DNA of 64,000 bases from Salinicoccus cyprini (GTDB lineage: Bacteria; Bacillota; Bacilli; Staphylococcales; Salinicoccaceae), in contig NZ_VMSJ01000002.1 of assembly GCF_007713705.1 (NCBI RefSeq), positions 62,001 to 126,000 on the forward strand, written 5' to 3'. Under the pieces are notes generated by a model. That model did not search any database, was not told the origin of the DNA, and was given only the letters and a program-made list of their open reading frames with translations. Every line of letters begins with the position of its first letter. The first letter of the stretch is position 1. Position numbers and translations under genes: made by a program. Positions 9,444 through 17,229 of this stretch are shown in pieces.

Positions 9444-10019
9444 CTACTCCAATGGTTCCAGTTCGTCTTCAGTGACCCATTTATGATGTTGGACTTCATT
9501 TCCAGTCTCCGTATCCGTATAGCTCACCATGTAGACAGTCGTCTGTTCAGCAGAATCAATCGTCGCAGTGGCACCGTCCATGCCTTCCATATGCGTTGCG
9601 TTCATTGTAGCTTCATCCCCTTGTGCTAAAGGTGCTTCGCCCGGATTATCCAGTTCTTCGTGGACTACCCATTTGTGGTTTTCGACCGGGTCGCCGCCTG
9701 TCTCAGGAGTATACGTCACAGCATAGGCTGTAGTGTCGAACGCACCTGTAATGGTTGCGGTGGCACCATTCATTCCTGCCATATGCTCTGTGCGTATGAT
9801 TGCCTGGCTATCCACTGGATAGGTCGGGTCTTCTGCTTCTGCAAGGCTCTCCGGCACTTCGCCTGAGCTGGAGTGGTCCATACCGGAGTGCTCCATTTCA
9901 GAATGATCCATACTTTCTTCATGTGATCCATGCTCTGAAGTGCTTTCCTCTGCCCCGCAGGCACCGAGTATCAGTGCCGTCACGGCTGTTGCTCCAAATA
10001 GATATTTTATATTTTTCAT
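9444..10019 (-). CDS. YdhK-like lipoprotein with two DUF1541 repeats
   Basis: Predicted lipoprotein of 191 residues. It has a signal peptide ending in the lipobox LILGACG, a His/Met/Asp-rich stretch (HGSHEESMDHSEMEHSGMDH) suited to binding copper or other metals, then two DUF1541 repeats, each with an M-x-GM-x-GA-x-ATI core (MAGMNGATATI, MEGMDGATATI) and an HKWV element. Biochemical role is not established; DUF1541 proteins often lie near copper genes. ATG 10019 follows GGAGGA; 63 bp separate it from the MFS gene upstream, so the two are probably cotranscribed. Confidence 0.85.
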   Translation of the reverse strand: MKNIKYLFGATAVTALILGACGAEESTSEHGSHEESMDHSEMEHSGMDHSSSGEVPESLAEAEDPTYPVDSQAIIRTEHMAGMNGATATITGAFDTTAYAVTYTPETGGDPVENHKWVVHEELDNPGEAPLAQGDEATMNATHMEGMDGATATIDSAEQTTVYMVSYTDTETGNEVQHHKWVTEDELEPLE

Positions 10020-10082
10020 AATTGATTCCTCCAATGAATGATTTTAGCTTAAAGACTTGCCGGCAGTTGCTGGACTGGCTTT

Positions 10083-11423
10083 TTACTCTTCCTGTGTTGC
10101 CGGATGTGTGAAAATGATGGCAAGAACAGCTCCCGCCAATGCGATGATTCCGGACCATAGGAAGGCCTGCTGGAATCCGTCATTCAGCATGGCGACTGGA
10201 TTGGCCGCAGTACTCGCAGATCTTGCTGCGCCTGCGATAGCTACGATGGATGCAAGACCGATGGCAGAACCGATCTGATAGAAAGTGTTATACAGTCCTG
10301 ATGCAATACCTGATCTGTCCGACCTGACTGCAGCAACCGAAGCGGTTGTTGCCGGCAGATATGCCAGTGCGTTGCCTAAAGATGCAAATAGAGAAGCAAG
10401 CAATACATTGGTCCAGTAGTTTCCATCTACCGTTGCCATCTGGGAGAAGAGGAAACCGCCAGCAGCCAGTATGATGAACTCGGCAACCATCGTCTTTTTG
10501 ATACCGAACTTGGCCATTACTTTCTCAGCAATCATGATCATGAAGAATGCCATGAAAATCGGCATCGGGATCAGCGCCATCGCACTGGTGAATGGTGCCA
10601 GATGTAATACCTGCTGGAGGTATAGTACCAGTATATATACGAGTGGGAACCATGATGCTGCGATCAGGAATACGGAAATGTTTCCGATCATAAGATTGTG
10701 TGCCCTAAAAATATTGAGCGGAATAAGCGGTGCTTTTACTCTGGATTGCAGAATCAGGAACAGCAGGAATAGCAATCCGCCGATTGAGAGCGGCAGGATT
10801 GTACTCAGAGACTGCCATCCACTGTGCTCAGCTGTAACAATACCGTATACAATGAGCATCAATGATATGGTTACCGCCAGCGCACCGATGTAATCGACAC
10901 GGCCTTTGACTCTGCCTTTCGTAGCTTGCAGTAGTCTTGGTGAAAAGAATAGAACTGCGAGACCAAGCGGTACATAGAGTAGCAGCGTCCAACGCCATCC
11001 TACGAATTCCGTGATGACGCCACCGAGGACGATGCCGAGGGCGCCGCCAGCTGCACCGGACAGACCCCAGAAGGCAAGTGCTTTACCCATTTCCTTTGGG
11101 TTTGCGCTGAACAGCAGCATGATCATGGATAATGCTGCTGGAGCGATCAGGGCAGATCCGAGTCCTTGTACAGCTCTTGAGACATTCAGAGCCATTTCAC
11201 TCCATGCCAACCCTGCAAATAAGGATGAGACAACGAGGATCATGACACCGATATTGAAAATTTTTCTATTGCCGAATAGATCGGCAAGTCTGCCACCCAG
11301 TAGCAGGAATCCGCCAAAGAAGATGAGGAATGCACTCATGATCCATTGCAGATTCTCCTGGGTATAGCCAAGTGTTCCCTGTATGGATGGTAATGCAATC
11401 TGTATGATTGCCGAGTCCATCAT
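10083..11423 (-). CDS. DHA2-type MFS exporter (5' end apparently frameshifted)
   Basis: Predicted drug/metal-type efflux protein with about 13-14 membrane segments. The first part has the DHA2 pattern MMDSAIIQIALPSIQ and WIMSAFLIFFGG, then GGRLADLFGNRKIF (motif A). The frame opens at ATG 11423, in the middle of the expected first membrane segment. The missing start of that segment (SNPNRFKALFLLCFANFLV) is encoded directly upstream in the same frame but lacks a start codon; a well-placed RBS and ATG at 11503 are in another frame. So either one indel disrupted the gene or the sequence has an error. Downstream lies the DUF1541 lipoprotein; upstream is CsoR-type operator B. Confidence 0.8.
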   Translation of the reverse strand: MMDSAIIQIALPSIQGTLGYTQENLQWIMSAFLIFFGGFLLLGGRLADLFGNRKIFNIGVMILVVSSLFAGLAWSEMALNVSRAVQGLGSALIAPAALSMIMLLFSANPKEMGKALAFWGLSGAAGGALGIVLGGVITEFVGWRWTLLLYVPLGLAVLFFSPRLLQATKGRVKGRVDYIGALAVTISLMLIVYGIVTAEHSGWQSLSTILPLSIGGLLFLLFLILQSRVKAPLIPLNIFRAHNLMIGNISVFLIAASWFPLVYILVLYLQQVLHLAPFTSAMALIPMPIFMAFFMIMIAEKVMAKFGIKKTMVAEFIILAAGGFLFSQMATVDGNYWTNVLLASLFASLGNALAYLPATTASVAAVRSDRSGIASGLYNTFYQIGSAIGLASIVAIAGAARSASTAANPVAMLNDGFQQAFLWSGIIALAGAVLAIIFTHPATQEE

Positions 11424-11503
11424 GACGAGGAAGTTGGCAAAACAAAGAAGAAACAGTGCTTTAAAGCGATTCGGATTGGATGTGTGAGTGTTTGTGATGA
11501 CAT
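11424..11503 (-). other. Detached 5' coding segment of the MFS gene
   Basis: GGAGG followed 8 nt later by ATG (11503-11501) starts MSSQTLTHP, a frame that ends at a TGA overlapping the ATGATG at 11423. The frame of the main MFS ORF reads here as HTSNPNRFKALFLLC and FANFLVMMD, a normal DHA2 N-terminus. The two frames are offset by 80 nt (26 codons plus 2), so a one-base gain or two-base loss near codons 5-7 would restore one ORF. Confidence 0.7.
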
Positions 11504-11555
11504 GGGAAGAACCTCCAGTTCATTTGATTTTATTTCGTCCAAGTTCTACCTTTGC

Positions 11556-11604
11556 ATTAATACCCTTATGGGGTATTAATACGTGTAAAAAAATATAGCG
11601 TCAA
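11556..11604 (-). promoter_or_regulatory. Promoter with CsoR-type operator (site B) before the MFS gene
   Basis: Minus strand: TTGACG (11604-11599), 17 bp, TATTAA (11581-11576). The palindrome with core TACCCCATAAGGGTA, extended by ATTAA/TTAAT arms (11556-11580), starts in the -10 box. It closely matches sites A and C. Confidence 0.8.
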
Positions 11605-11623
11605 GAAAGTGCTTTGTAATATT

Positions 11624-11902
11624 CTAAGTGATATTCAGTAATGTTCTGATCTTTTCTTCATTCTGTTCAAAACCGATCATGCTGGTCCTTTTTCTTTTGA
11701 TTCCCATAAACGCAGGACGTGAGAAGACAAGGGCAGGAACAATCCTGCTCCCTGTGATCTTCTTGAGGTCCTGTTCTTTCTCGGGCTGCTCTGACAAGTC
11801 ATATTCTGTATATGAAATGCTATGCGCTCGAAGAAACTGCTTCAGGTTCTGGCAATCTGAACAGGTCGGCCTTGAATAGACTTCCAATTGATAATTCGTC
11901 AT
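11624..11902 (-). CDS. Glutaredoxin-like thiol protein
   Basis: Small thioredoxin-fold protein of 92 residues with the redox motif CSDC near residue 14 (YSRPTCSDCQNL) and the cis-proline segment GSRIVPALVF. The CxxC form suggests dithiol/disulfide exchange, perhaps with low-molecular-weight thiols or with OsmC encoded 55 bp upstream. ATG 11902 is preferred; a TTG at 11914 directly abuts the AGGAG. The C-terminus is basic (GIKRKRTS). Real substrate unknown. Confidence 0.75.
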   Translation of the reverse strand: MTNYQLEVYSRPTCSDCQNLKQFLRAHSISYTEYDLSEQPEKEQDLKKITGSRIVPALVFSRPAFMGIKRKRTSMIGFEQNEEKIRTLLNIT

Positions 11903-11957
11903 TCTATTATTCAACTCCTACTTCCAGTGAGATACATTTCGAAGATGAAACAGCGTA

Positions 11958-12401
11958 TTATTCGCCAGTACCTACAGAGATGCTCCCTTCGATGGAAATT
12001 TCATTATCTGCTTTTTTCAGTATATTGCCGACAGCACAAGCCTTATCAGCAGATGAAAATGCTCTATCCACCGATTGGACTTCTTTTTCTGTCGCTTCTG
12101 CTGATAGTGTAATCTGAGGGTAGTGTACAATCTGCAGGTTGTTTTCTTCAGTCATTCCTGCTTCAGAACGCATTGTGAACTCGGTGACCGGCAGCTTTCT
12201 TGCTTCAAGCATGGAAGCCAGTGTCATTGAATAGCATGCTGCGGCAGAAGAGATGAGCATTTCTTTTGGATCCGTACCTGCACCAGTACCGCCCATTGCT
12301 TCAGGAATTGCAATTTTGGTATCAATATTTCTGCTATGGATGACACCTTCGCCCTGATTGCCATTCCATACAGTTTCCAGTGTGATGTTTTGATTTGCCA
12401 T
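11958..12401 (-). CDS. OsmC/Ohr-family peroxiredoxin
   Basis: 147-residue OsmC-fold protein. The redox cysteines lie in SSAAACYSMTLASML and in DKACAVGNILKKA, as expected for thiol peroxidases acting on organic hydroperoxides; some members bind other ligands. It begins a two-gene unit with the glutaredoxin-like gene, which could supply electrons (inference). A CsoR-type palindrome lies about 105-125 bp upstream. GAAGT before ATG 12401 is a moderate RBS. Confidence 0.88.
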   Translation of the reverse strand: MANQNITLETVWNGNQGEGVIHSRNIDTKIAIPEAMGGTGAGTDPKEMLISSAAACYSMTLASMLEARKLPVTEFTMRSEAGMTEENNLQIVHYPQITLSAEATEKEVQSVDRAFSSADKACAVGNILKKADNEISIEGSISVGTGE

Positions 12402-12504
12402 GTTGTTACTTCCTTTATCATTATTATTAGCTGTAGAAAGCTTTTATACACCTTTGGTTTGCTTAAGTGGTTACTGCCTCCTGTATAGCTTGAATGAATC
12501 ATAA

Positions 12505-12524
12505 CATACCCCATATGGGTATAT
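12505..12524 (-). promoter_or_regulatory. CsoR-type operator (site C) upstream of osmC
   Basis: Minus-strand palindrome TACCCATATGGGGTA with A/T flanks, the same 15-bp core design as sites A and B. Candidate -35 sequences (TTGTAC, TTGAAT) lie just upstream on the minus strand, so the site would overlap the promoter; the -10 box is ambiguous. Confidence 0.7.
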
Positions 12525-12574
12525 TCAAGTACAAATGCTCAACCCGATGATAAAATTTATTGTTCAATAAAAAA

Positions 12575-12603
12575 ACGGCAGTTGATGGATGATCAACTAC
12601 CGT
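12575..12603 (-). terminator. Intrinsic terminator of czrA-CDF unit
   Basis: Stem ACGGCAGTTGAT / ATCAACTACCGT with one mismatch and a 5-nt loop, followed on the minus strand by a T6 run. It separates the zinc operon from the osmC unit. Confidence 0.85.
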
Positions 12604-12617
12604 GTCAGAATCCCGAA

Positions 12618-13541
12618 TCAGTGGCTATGCTTCATGTTGCACATTAAGGCATCTGAATGATGATGGGTTTCATTTTCCATCTGAATCGTTACATGATGGA
12701 TATTCTTATCCTCAAGCCGCTCTTCAAGAGACTGCAGCAGCTTCTGGCATTCTCCTACTGTCCTGCTGCCGTCTACAGTGACATGGCATGACAAGGCATT
12801 GAGCCCACTTGAGATGCTCCATATATGCAGATCATGAACACCGGTCACGCCCTCTTCTTCCTTCATGGTTTCAACAATCCGCTTTATATCTACATTGGAA
12901 GGTGTGCCTTCCATAAGAATGTGTACTGCATCTTTAGAGACGTTCCAACCGCTGATCAGCACTAAGGTAGCAACAATTACACTGGCCAATGGGTCGGCAA
13001 AGCCCCAGCCGAATAACATGATGAGCAGTGCTGCCACGATGGCACCAATTGATCCGAGCAGATCACCGAGGACATGCAGAAAGGCCGCTCTGACATTCAG
13101 GTTTTCTTTAGCATCGCCGCCGCTCATCATCAGCCAGGCGACCAGTATATTGACTGACAGACCGATGATTGCGATGATCAGCATCCCGGTCGAGGCCACT
13201 TCCGGCGGGTCTGAGAACCGCTGGAATGCTTCATAGAAGATATAGAGGGAAATCAGTATAAGTGTGACGCCGTTGAAAATGGCTGCCAGAATCTCGAATC
13301 GTCTATAGCCGAAGGTCTTACTATAGTCCGCGGCCTTTGCTCCGACTGTCATGGCCAGTACAGCGACCCCGAGCGAAATGGCATCACTCAGCATATGGCC
13401 TGCATCTGCGAGCAGTGCCAGACTGTTGGTCAGATACCCCCCCACGGCTTCGAGGAGCATAAATGCAGCAATGATGAAGAAACTGGTTTTCAACACAGTC
13501 CGATTGGCATTATGATTATGGTGTTCATGGTCATGTCCCAT
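12618..13541 (-). CDS. czrB: Cation diffusion facilitator, zinc-type (CzcD/CzrB)
   Basis: 307-residue metal/proton antiporter with six membrane segments, an N-terminal His cluster (MGHDHEHHNHN), the transport-site motifs ALLADAGHMLSDA in TM2 and LLGSIGA...DPLAS in TM5, and a C-terminal cytoplasmic domain ending HHHSDALMCNMKHSH. ATG 13541 follows AGGAGG; an upstream in-frame start has no RBS. Just downstream of czrA, so zinc (and cobalt) export is the likely role. Confidence 0.92.
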   Translation of the reverse strand: MGHDHEHHNHNANRTVLKTSFFIIAAFMLLEAVGGYLTNSLALLADAGHMLSDAISLGVAVLAMTVGAKAADYSKTFGYRRFEILAAIFNGVTLILISLYIFYEAFQRFSDPPEVASTGMLIIAIIGLSVNILVAWLMMSGGDAKENLNVRAAFLHVLGDLLGSIGAIVAALLIMLFGWGFADPLASVIVATLVLISGWNVSKDAVHILMEGTPSNVDIKRIVETMKEEEGVTGVHDLHIWSISSGLNALSCHVTVDGSRTVGECQKLLQSLEERLEDKNIHHVTIQMENETHHHSDALMCNMKHSH

Positions 13542-13592
13542 GGAAACCCCTCCTAAATAACATATGCGTGTACCCACGCACATACGTACAAA

Positions 13593-13916
13593 TTAGTTGT
13601 GGCGTGCATGATCGATCATCTGTTTCAGCGTCAGCATCACGTGCTCATCATCATTCGAGTAGTAGATGCTTGTGCCTTCACGGCGGTACTTCACAAGACG
13701 CAGGTTTTTCAGAAACCGCAACTGGTGGGAAACGGTGGATTGTCCAATATCCAGCGTTTCTGCAATCTGATTCACAGAATGTTCTTCTTCGCATATCAAG
13801 TTCAATATTCTGATTCTGGTAGGATCACCAAGTGCCTTGAACGTCTGTGACACCATGAAAATCGTTTCGCTATCCAGGTCCTGGATATTTTCCTTTTCAG
13901 CTTCAAACTTTTCCAA
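13593..13916 (-). CDS. czrA: Zinc-responsive ArsR/SmtB repressor CzrA
   Basis: 107-residue winged-helix repressor. The alpha-5 metal site is complete: Asp90 and His92 (NDDEHV) with His103 and His106 (IDHARH), matching CzrA Asp84/His86/His97/His100 in spacing. The DNA-reading helix is [13 protein letters not shown]. Start is TTG after GAGGTG. Zinc binding should release it from the operator just upstream and induce czrA-czrB. Confidence 0.93.
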   Translation of the reverse strand: MEKFEAEKENIQDLDSETIFMVSQTFKALGDPTRIRILNLICEEEHSVNQIAETLDIGQSTVSHQLRFLKNLRLVKYRREGTSIYYSNDDEHVMLTLKQMIDHARHN

Positions 13917-13942
13917 AGTACTTCACCTCAATCATCAATATC

Positions 13943-13968
13943 AATATATGAATATATTATCATATATT
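13943..13968 (-). promoter_or_regulatory. CzrA-type operator
   Basis: Perfect inverted repeat AATATATGA-N8-TCATATATT, 27 bp upstream of czrA. This is the 12-2-12 style site with TGA/TCA half-sites typical of SmtB/CzrA proteins. Confidence 0.8.
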
Positions 13969-14090
13969 GTGGGCGGCGACAAATCATCTCTCGGACTGTG
14001 GACATTACTGGAAACTTCTATATAATTTCTTTCTAGTGACCATAGTCATTGTGGCACGTATAAAATTATCCTTTGTGTGGAGGCAGGAAC

Positions 14091-14570
14091 ATGAGTATCT
14101 GGTTTTTATTGAATGGTATGCTGCTCATCTGGGCCATATGGAATGTTGCCTTCGGCATATCCAGCCATGCATCATACATACATATACTACTCGGTTTTGC
14201 CGGATTTCTGCTGTTCATCTTCAACTGGACACGAAACGCAGTGTTCTCTACAATCCGCAATGCAGAAAACAGGCAGAACAGGATACGATTGGCGAGAATG
14301 TCGAAGCGGATCCGTCCATACCACCGCTGGGTAGGGACATCTGCTCTGATCATCATCCTGCTTCATGGATGGGCAGTCATAGAGCTCTATGGCTTCAATC
14401 TGACCAACATGAAGATTCTGACTGGATTCCTCGCTTCCATCAACCTGTTCGTCCTTGTCCTTTCGGGATGGTACCGTCTGCTGATCGACCCCAGAATCAG
14501 AGTCAGAAAGCTGCACATCAGACTTGGAATTACAATGTTCATACTGGTCGCCATCCATTTTATTTTCTAA
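14091..14570 (+). CDS. Small ferric-reductase-like (b-type cytochrome) membrane protein
   Basis: 159-residue membrane protein with about five hydrophobic segments and no soluble domain. Two His pairs, each H-x13-H, lie in adjacent helices: HRWVGTSALIIILLH and HIRLGITMFILVAIH. This is the heme-ligand pattern of ferric-reductase-like transmembrane domains (NOX/FRE, MsrQ). No FAD/NAD domain is attached, so an external electron donor would be needed. ATG 14091 follows GGAGG. It is divergent from czrA. Function unassigned. Confidence 0.75.
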   Translation: MSIWFLLNGMLLIWAIWNVAFGISSHASYIHILLGFAGFLLFIFNWTRNAVFSTIRNAENRQNRIRLARMSKRIRPYHRWVGTSALIIILLHGWAVIELYGFNLTNMKILTGFLASINLFVLVLSGWYRLLIDPRIRVRKLHIRLGITMFILVAIHFIF

Positions 14571-14661
14571 TTCAAATAAACGCATTCTGCATATATTGTT
14601 TCACCCTTCTCTTTAAAGTAAATAGATAAGAAACAACTAATCGAAGAAAGAGTGAGTACAT

Positions 14662-15387
14662 ATGGCTGAACAGAAGAAATGGGCAATTGGATACCTTGTG
14701 GCCTTTGCCATCATGATTTTCCTGAACTATTGGAGTGCAACGAATGTGGGGTTTGTGGCAAATAACAACCAGTCCATCATTCAGCCTGCAGGTTTTGCAT
14801 TCTCAATCTGGGGTGTAATCTATGTATTGCTCTTCATATGGATCATCAAAATCTTCTTTTCAAGAACATGGGAAGATTCCATGGCGTATCGACTGAAATT
14901 CTGGCCCATCATCAACTTTCTCCTGAATGGTGCATGGATTCTAGTATTCACCCAGCAGTGGCTGATTGCATCCACGATTGTGATTGCAGCACTGCTTTAT
15001 ACATTGGCAGAGATGTATTCCACGATGACCGAAACCGGATACCACTGGTTCGATCGTCTGCCTTTCTCGATCTATTTTGCATGGGTGACAGTTGCGACCA
15101 TCGTCAATATCTTTACAGTCACAGTTAGCAACAATGTGGAAACCATCCTTGGACTGGATGAGCTGGCATGGACGGTCATTATTCTGATTGTGGCGACACT
15201 GATCGGTCTGGCCATTGCCTTCTTTTTCAAGGACTGGCTCTATCCGCTCGTAATCATCTGGCCCTATTATGGCATCTACGCTGAAAGTGGCAGCGAATAT
15301 ACAAGTGTCAGTATTACATTGCTCATCGGAAGCATTGCACTGCTGCTTGCAGCGATAGTTGTCGGATTCAAAAATCTGCGCAGCTAA
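14662..15387 (+). CDS. TspO/MBR-related tryptophan-rich membrane protein
   Basis: 241 residues with seven or more membrane segments. PAGFAFSIWGVIYVLLF, NFLLNGAWILVF and FSIYFAWVTVATIVN resemble the conserved blocks of the TspO family, which bind tetrapyrroles or act in stress signalling; this longer form is common in Firmicutes. RBS is AAAGAGTGAG before ATG. The 91-bp gap behind the cytochrome-like gene and same strand suggest possible cotranscription. Ligand unknown. Confidence 0.75.
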   Translation: MAEQKKWAIGYLVAFAIMIFLNYWSATNVGFVANNNQSIIQPAGFAFSIWGVIYVLLFIWIIKIFFSRTWEDSMAYRLKFWPIINFLLNGAWILVFTQQWLIASTIVIAALLYTLAEMYSTMTETGYHWFDRLPFSIYFAWVTVATIVNIFTVTVSNNVETILGLDELAWTVIILIVATLIGLAIAFFFKDWLYPLVIIWPYYGIYAESGSEYTSVSITLLIGSIALLLAAIVVGFKNLRS

Positions 15388-15394
15388 ATAAAAC

Positions 15395-15419
15395 GGCTCC
15401 TGAATCTCTTTCAGGAGCC
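15395..15419. terminator. Intrinsic terminator between convergent genes
   Basis: Perfect 9-bp stem GGCTCCTGA / TCAGGAGCC with a 7-nt loop, preceded by AAATAAAA and followed by a T-rich run, serving the TspO-like gene and possibly the convergent XRE gene. Confidence 0.8.
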
Positions 15420-15458
15420 ACATTTTTATATTCCATTTTATAGTACAGACCGTCTTTT

Positions 15459-16022
15459 CTAGATCAATGAGAACAGATAGACGCTCAGCAGCATTATGAT
15501 TATGAATGCGAGTGGCACGCCTACAAGACTCATTACATCCTTCCATCCCTTTTTGGTTGATATTTCTTCTGTCGGCCGCCCTTCACTGAAAGCAACAATC
15601 TTTTCGTACGTTCCCAGAGCATGTGTCTTTTTAATCCTTTCTACTTTGATTGCTCCAAGGAGAGCAATGCCGAATGTACAGATTGGTAGGATGATTCCCC
15701 ATATATTCATGAAGTTGAGGACTACCCCCATCAGTACTGCAGTTGCGAAATAGGCGCCTACCATTGTCCACGACCAGAAATTCATTGCGTTCTTCTGCTT
15801 CAAAACTTCGTTTTTCATCATATCCATATCTCCCCTGACCAGATTATCGAGAGAAACATCGAATAGCACACTCATCATCAGAAGCGTTTGAATATCCGGA
15901 TAGCTATGGCTGTTCTCCCAGTTGGATATTGTCTGCCTGGACACATATAATTTATGTGCAAGTTCCTCCTGGGAGTAGCCATCCCGTTGCCTGTACTTTC
16001 TAATTTGAGTGCTGATTTTCAT
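15459..16022 (-). CDS. XRE-family regulator with C-terminal membrane segments
   Basis: 187 residues. The N-terminal 65 form a Cro/CI helix-turn-helix (YSQEELAHKLYVSRQTISNWE). The rest has two closely spaced hydrophobic segments near residues 85-125 and one at the C-terminus (PLAFIIIMLLSVYLF), so the regulator is likely membrane-anchored. Target unknown; the perfect palindrome 80-97 bp upstream suggests autoregulation. Confidence 0.85.
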   Translation of the reverse strand: MKISTQIRKYRQRDGYSQEELAHKLYVSRQTISNWENSHSYPDIQTLLMMSVLFDVSLDNLVRGDMDMMKNEVLKQKNAMNFWSWTMVGAYFATAVLMGVVLNFMNIWGIILPICTFGIALLGAIKVERIKKTHALGTYEKIVAFSEGRPTEEISTKKGWKDVMSLVGVPLAFIIIMLLSVYLFSLI

Positions 16023-16077
16023 ATCGATGTCCTCGTTTCCAGATTAGTCGGGGTATTTCTTTTATACTACCAAGTTC

Positions 16078-16119
16078 TTTTGACATCGACCATATAATAG
16101 GTGTCAAAACGTTTTGACA
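16078..16119. promoter_or_regulatory. Palindromic operator upstream of the XRE gene
   Basis: Perfect 18-bp palindrome TGTCAAAACGTTTTGACA (16102-16119), plus a third half-site TTTTGACA at 16078-16085 in inverted orientation to the first arm. Three identical 8-bp half-sites in 42 bp strongly suggest binding by a dimeric regulator, most simply the adjacent XRE protein. It also lies 60 bp past the 3' end of the DUF4179 gene. Confidence 0.65.
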
Positions 16120-16179
16120 TGCTCTTATTTCCCGGGAAATGAATTATTCCGAATAGGTTTTATTGATAAAATACAGAAA

Positions 16180-17229
16180 TCATCTCAGATTGATGGGTTC
16201 ATATACAACAGTTGGATTTTTAATATCCTGTATCTTTCCGCTGGATTCAGGAATAACGGAGAGTTCAAATTCTGGGGTCAGGTAGTCTGCATGGTTCAAA
16301 TCATCTATTGTACCGCTCGAGAATTCAGGATTGAAAGTAAGTACTGTTTCAAATTCATTTTCTGTTTCTGCGGGCGACTTACTGGTCAAGTTGAACAGAT
16401 AGGTCTTGCCGGATTGATCTTCAAACGTCATATCGTATGTCAGGTTCTTCTCGGAATCTCGTGCATCAATACGTGCTGTGACTGGATTGAGTATAAGTTG
16501 ATTCAGTGCGACATCATAATCGCCAACATCATAAATTTTTTCCAGGTTGAGATTATGGGTATCCTGGGTGAGCAGAGACTTGGTTGCTGTAAGTTCATAT
16601 ACAGCATTCATATCATCTTTCAGCTCAGTGCCGTCCTGAAAATAGTAGAAGTCGCTGAATTGGAGTGAAATATCCAGTTCGCCATCCGGTACCGGTTCAT
16701 TCAGACGTTCTGTCATCACCATGGAATAGACGTTATTCTCTTCGTCAACCATTCCGAGCTGTCCAGAAGCGCCGCCGGTGTATGTTTTTCCATTGATTTC
16801 AAGCGGCTTCGAGTTCAGACCGATCACTTCGATATCTTCTTTCGCATCAATCAGTACGTTGTACGTGATGTACTGGTCATCTACAAGGACATCAGTCAAT
16901 TTTATATCTGCATTATCAAAGCTCAATACTTGATTGACTGCGGATGCATACTCGGTGGCATTGGGAGAGAAGGTGTTCGTCAGACTATAACTGAAATCAT
17001 CCAGAAACGTGGAGACACTCGCCTGGATGTCCTCGTTGAATGCGACAGGGATCAGCACCAGTACAGCGGCTGCTGCAGTAACCAGGGAGCGGACTGGTCT
17101 TCTCGTCTTCTTCTTGATTGTCCGGCTTGATTTGAAGTTGCTGAAGTAATGCTCCAGTTCTTCATTGTTAAGTGCGTCAGCTCTATAGTCTTCTGTTTGC
17201 GTGTGATTGAACTGTTTGTAGATGCTCAT
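16180..17229 (-). CDS. DUF4179 membrane protein, probable anti-sigma factor
   Basis: 349 residues. A cytoplasmic N-terminal ~45 residues precede one membrane segment (LVTAAAAVLVLIPVAF, about 50-65), then a long extracytoplasmic domain of the DUF4179 type. This topology and its place behind an ECF-like sigma gene point to an anti-sigma role (inference). It overlaps the sigma gene by 47 bp and has its own RBS (AAGGAGG, 7 nt before ATG), so translation may be coupled. Confidence 0.8.
   Translation of the reverse strand: MSIYKQFNHTQTEDYRADALNNEELEHYFSNFKSSRTIKKKTRRPVRSLVTAAAAVLVLIPVAFNEDIQASVSTFLDDFSYSLTNTFSPNATEYASAVNQVLSFDNADIKLTDVLVDDQYITYNVLIDAKEDIEVIGLNSKPLEINGKTYTGGASGQLGMVDEENNVYSMVMTERLNEPVPDGELDISLQFSDFYYFQDGTELKDDMNAVYELTATKSLLTQDTHNLNLEKIYDVGDYDVALNQLILNPVTARIDARDSEKNLTYDMTFEDQSGKTYLFNLTSKSPAETENEFETVLTFNPEFSSGTIDDLNHADYLTPEFELSVIPESSGKIQDIKNPTVVYEPINLR

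Noticed and set aside
12224-12514. 96-residue frame overlapping the osmC start
   Set aside because: It lies antisense-free but out of frame over osmC and its promoter, has no family features, and would destroy the clear OsmC reading.
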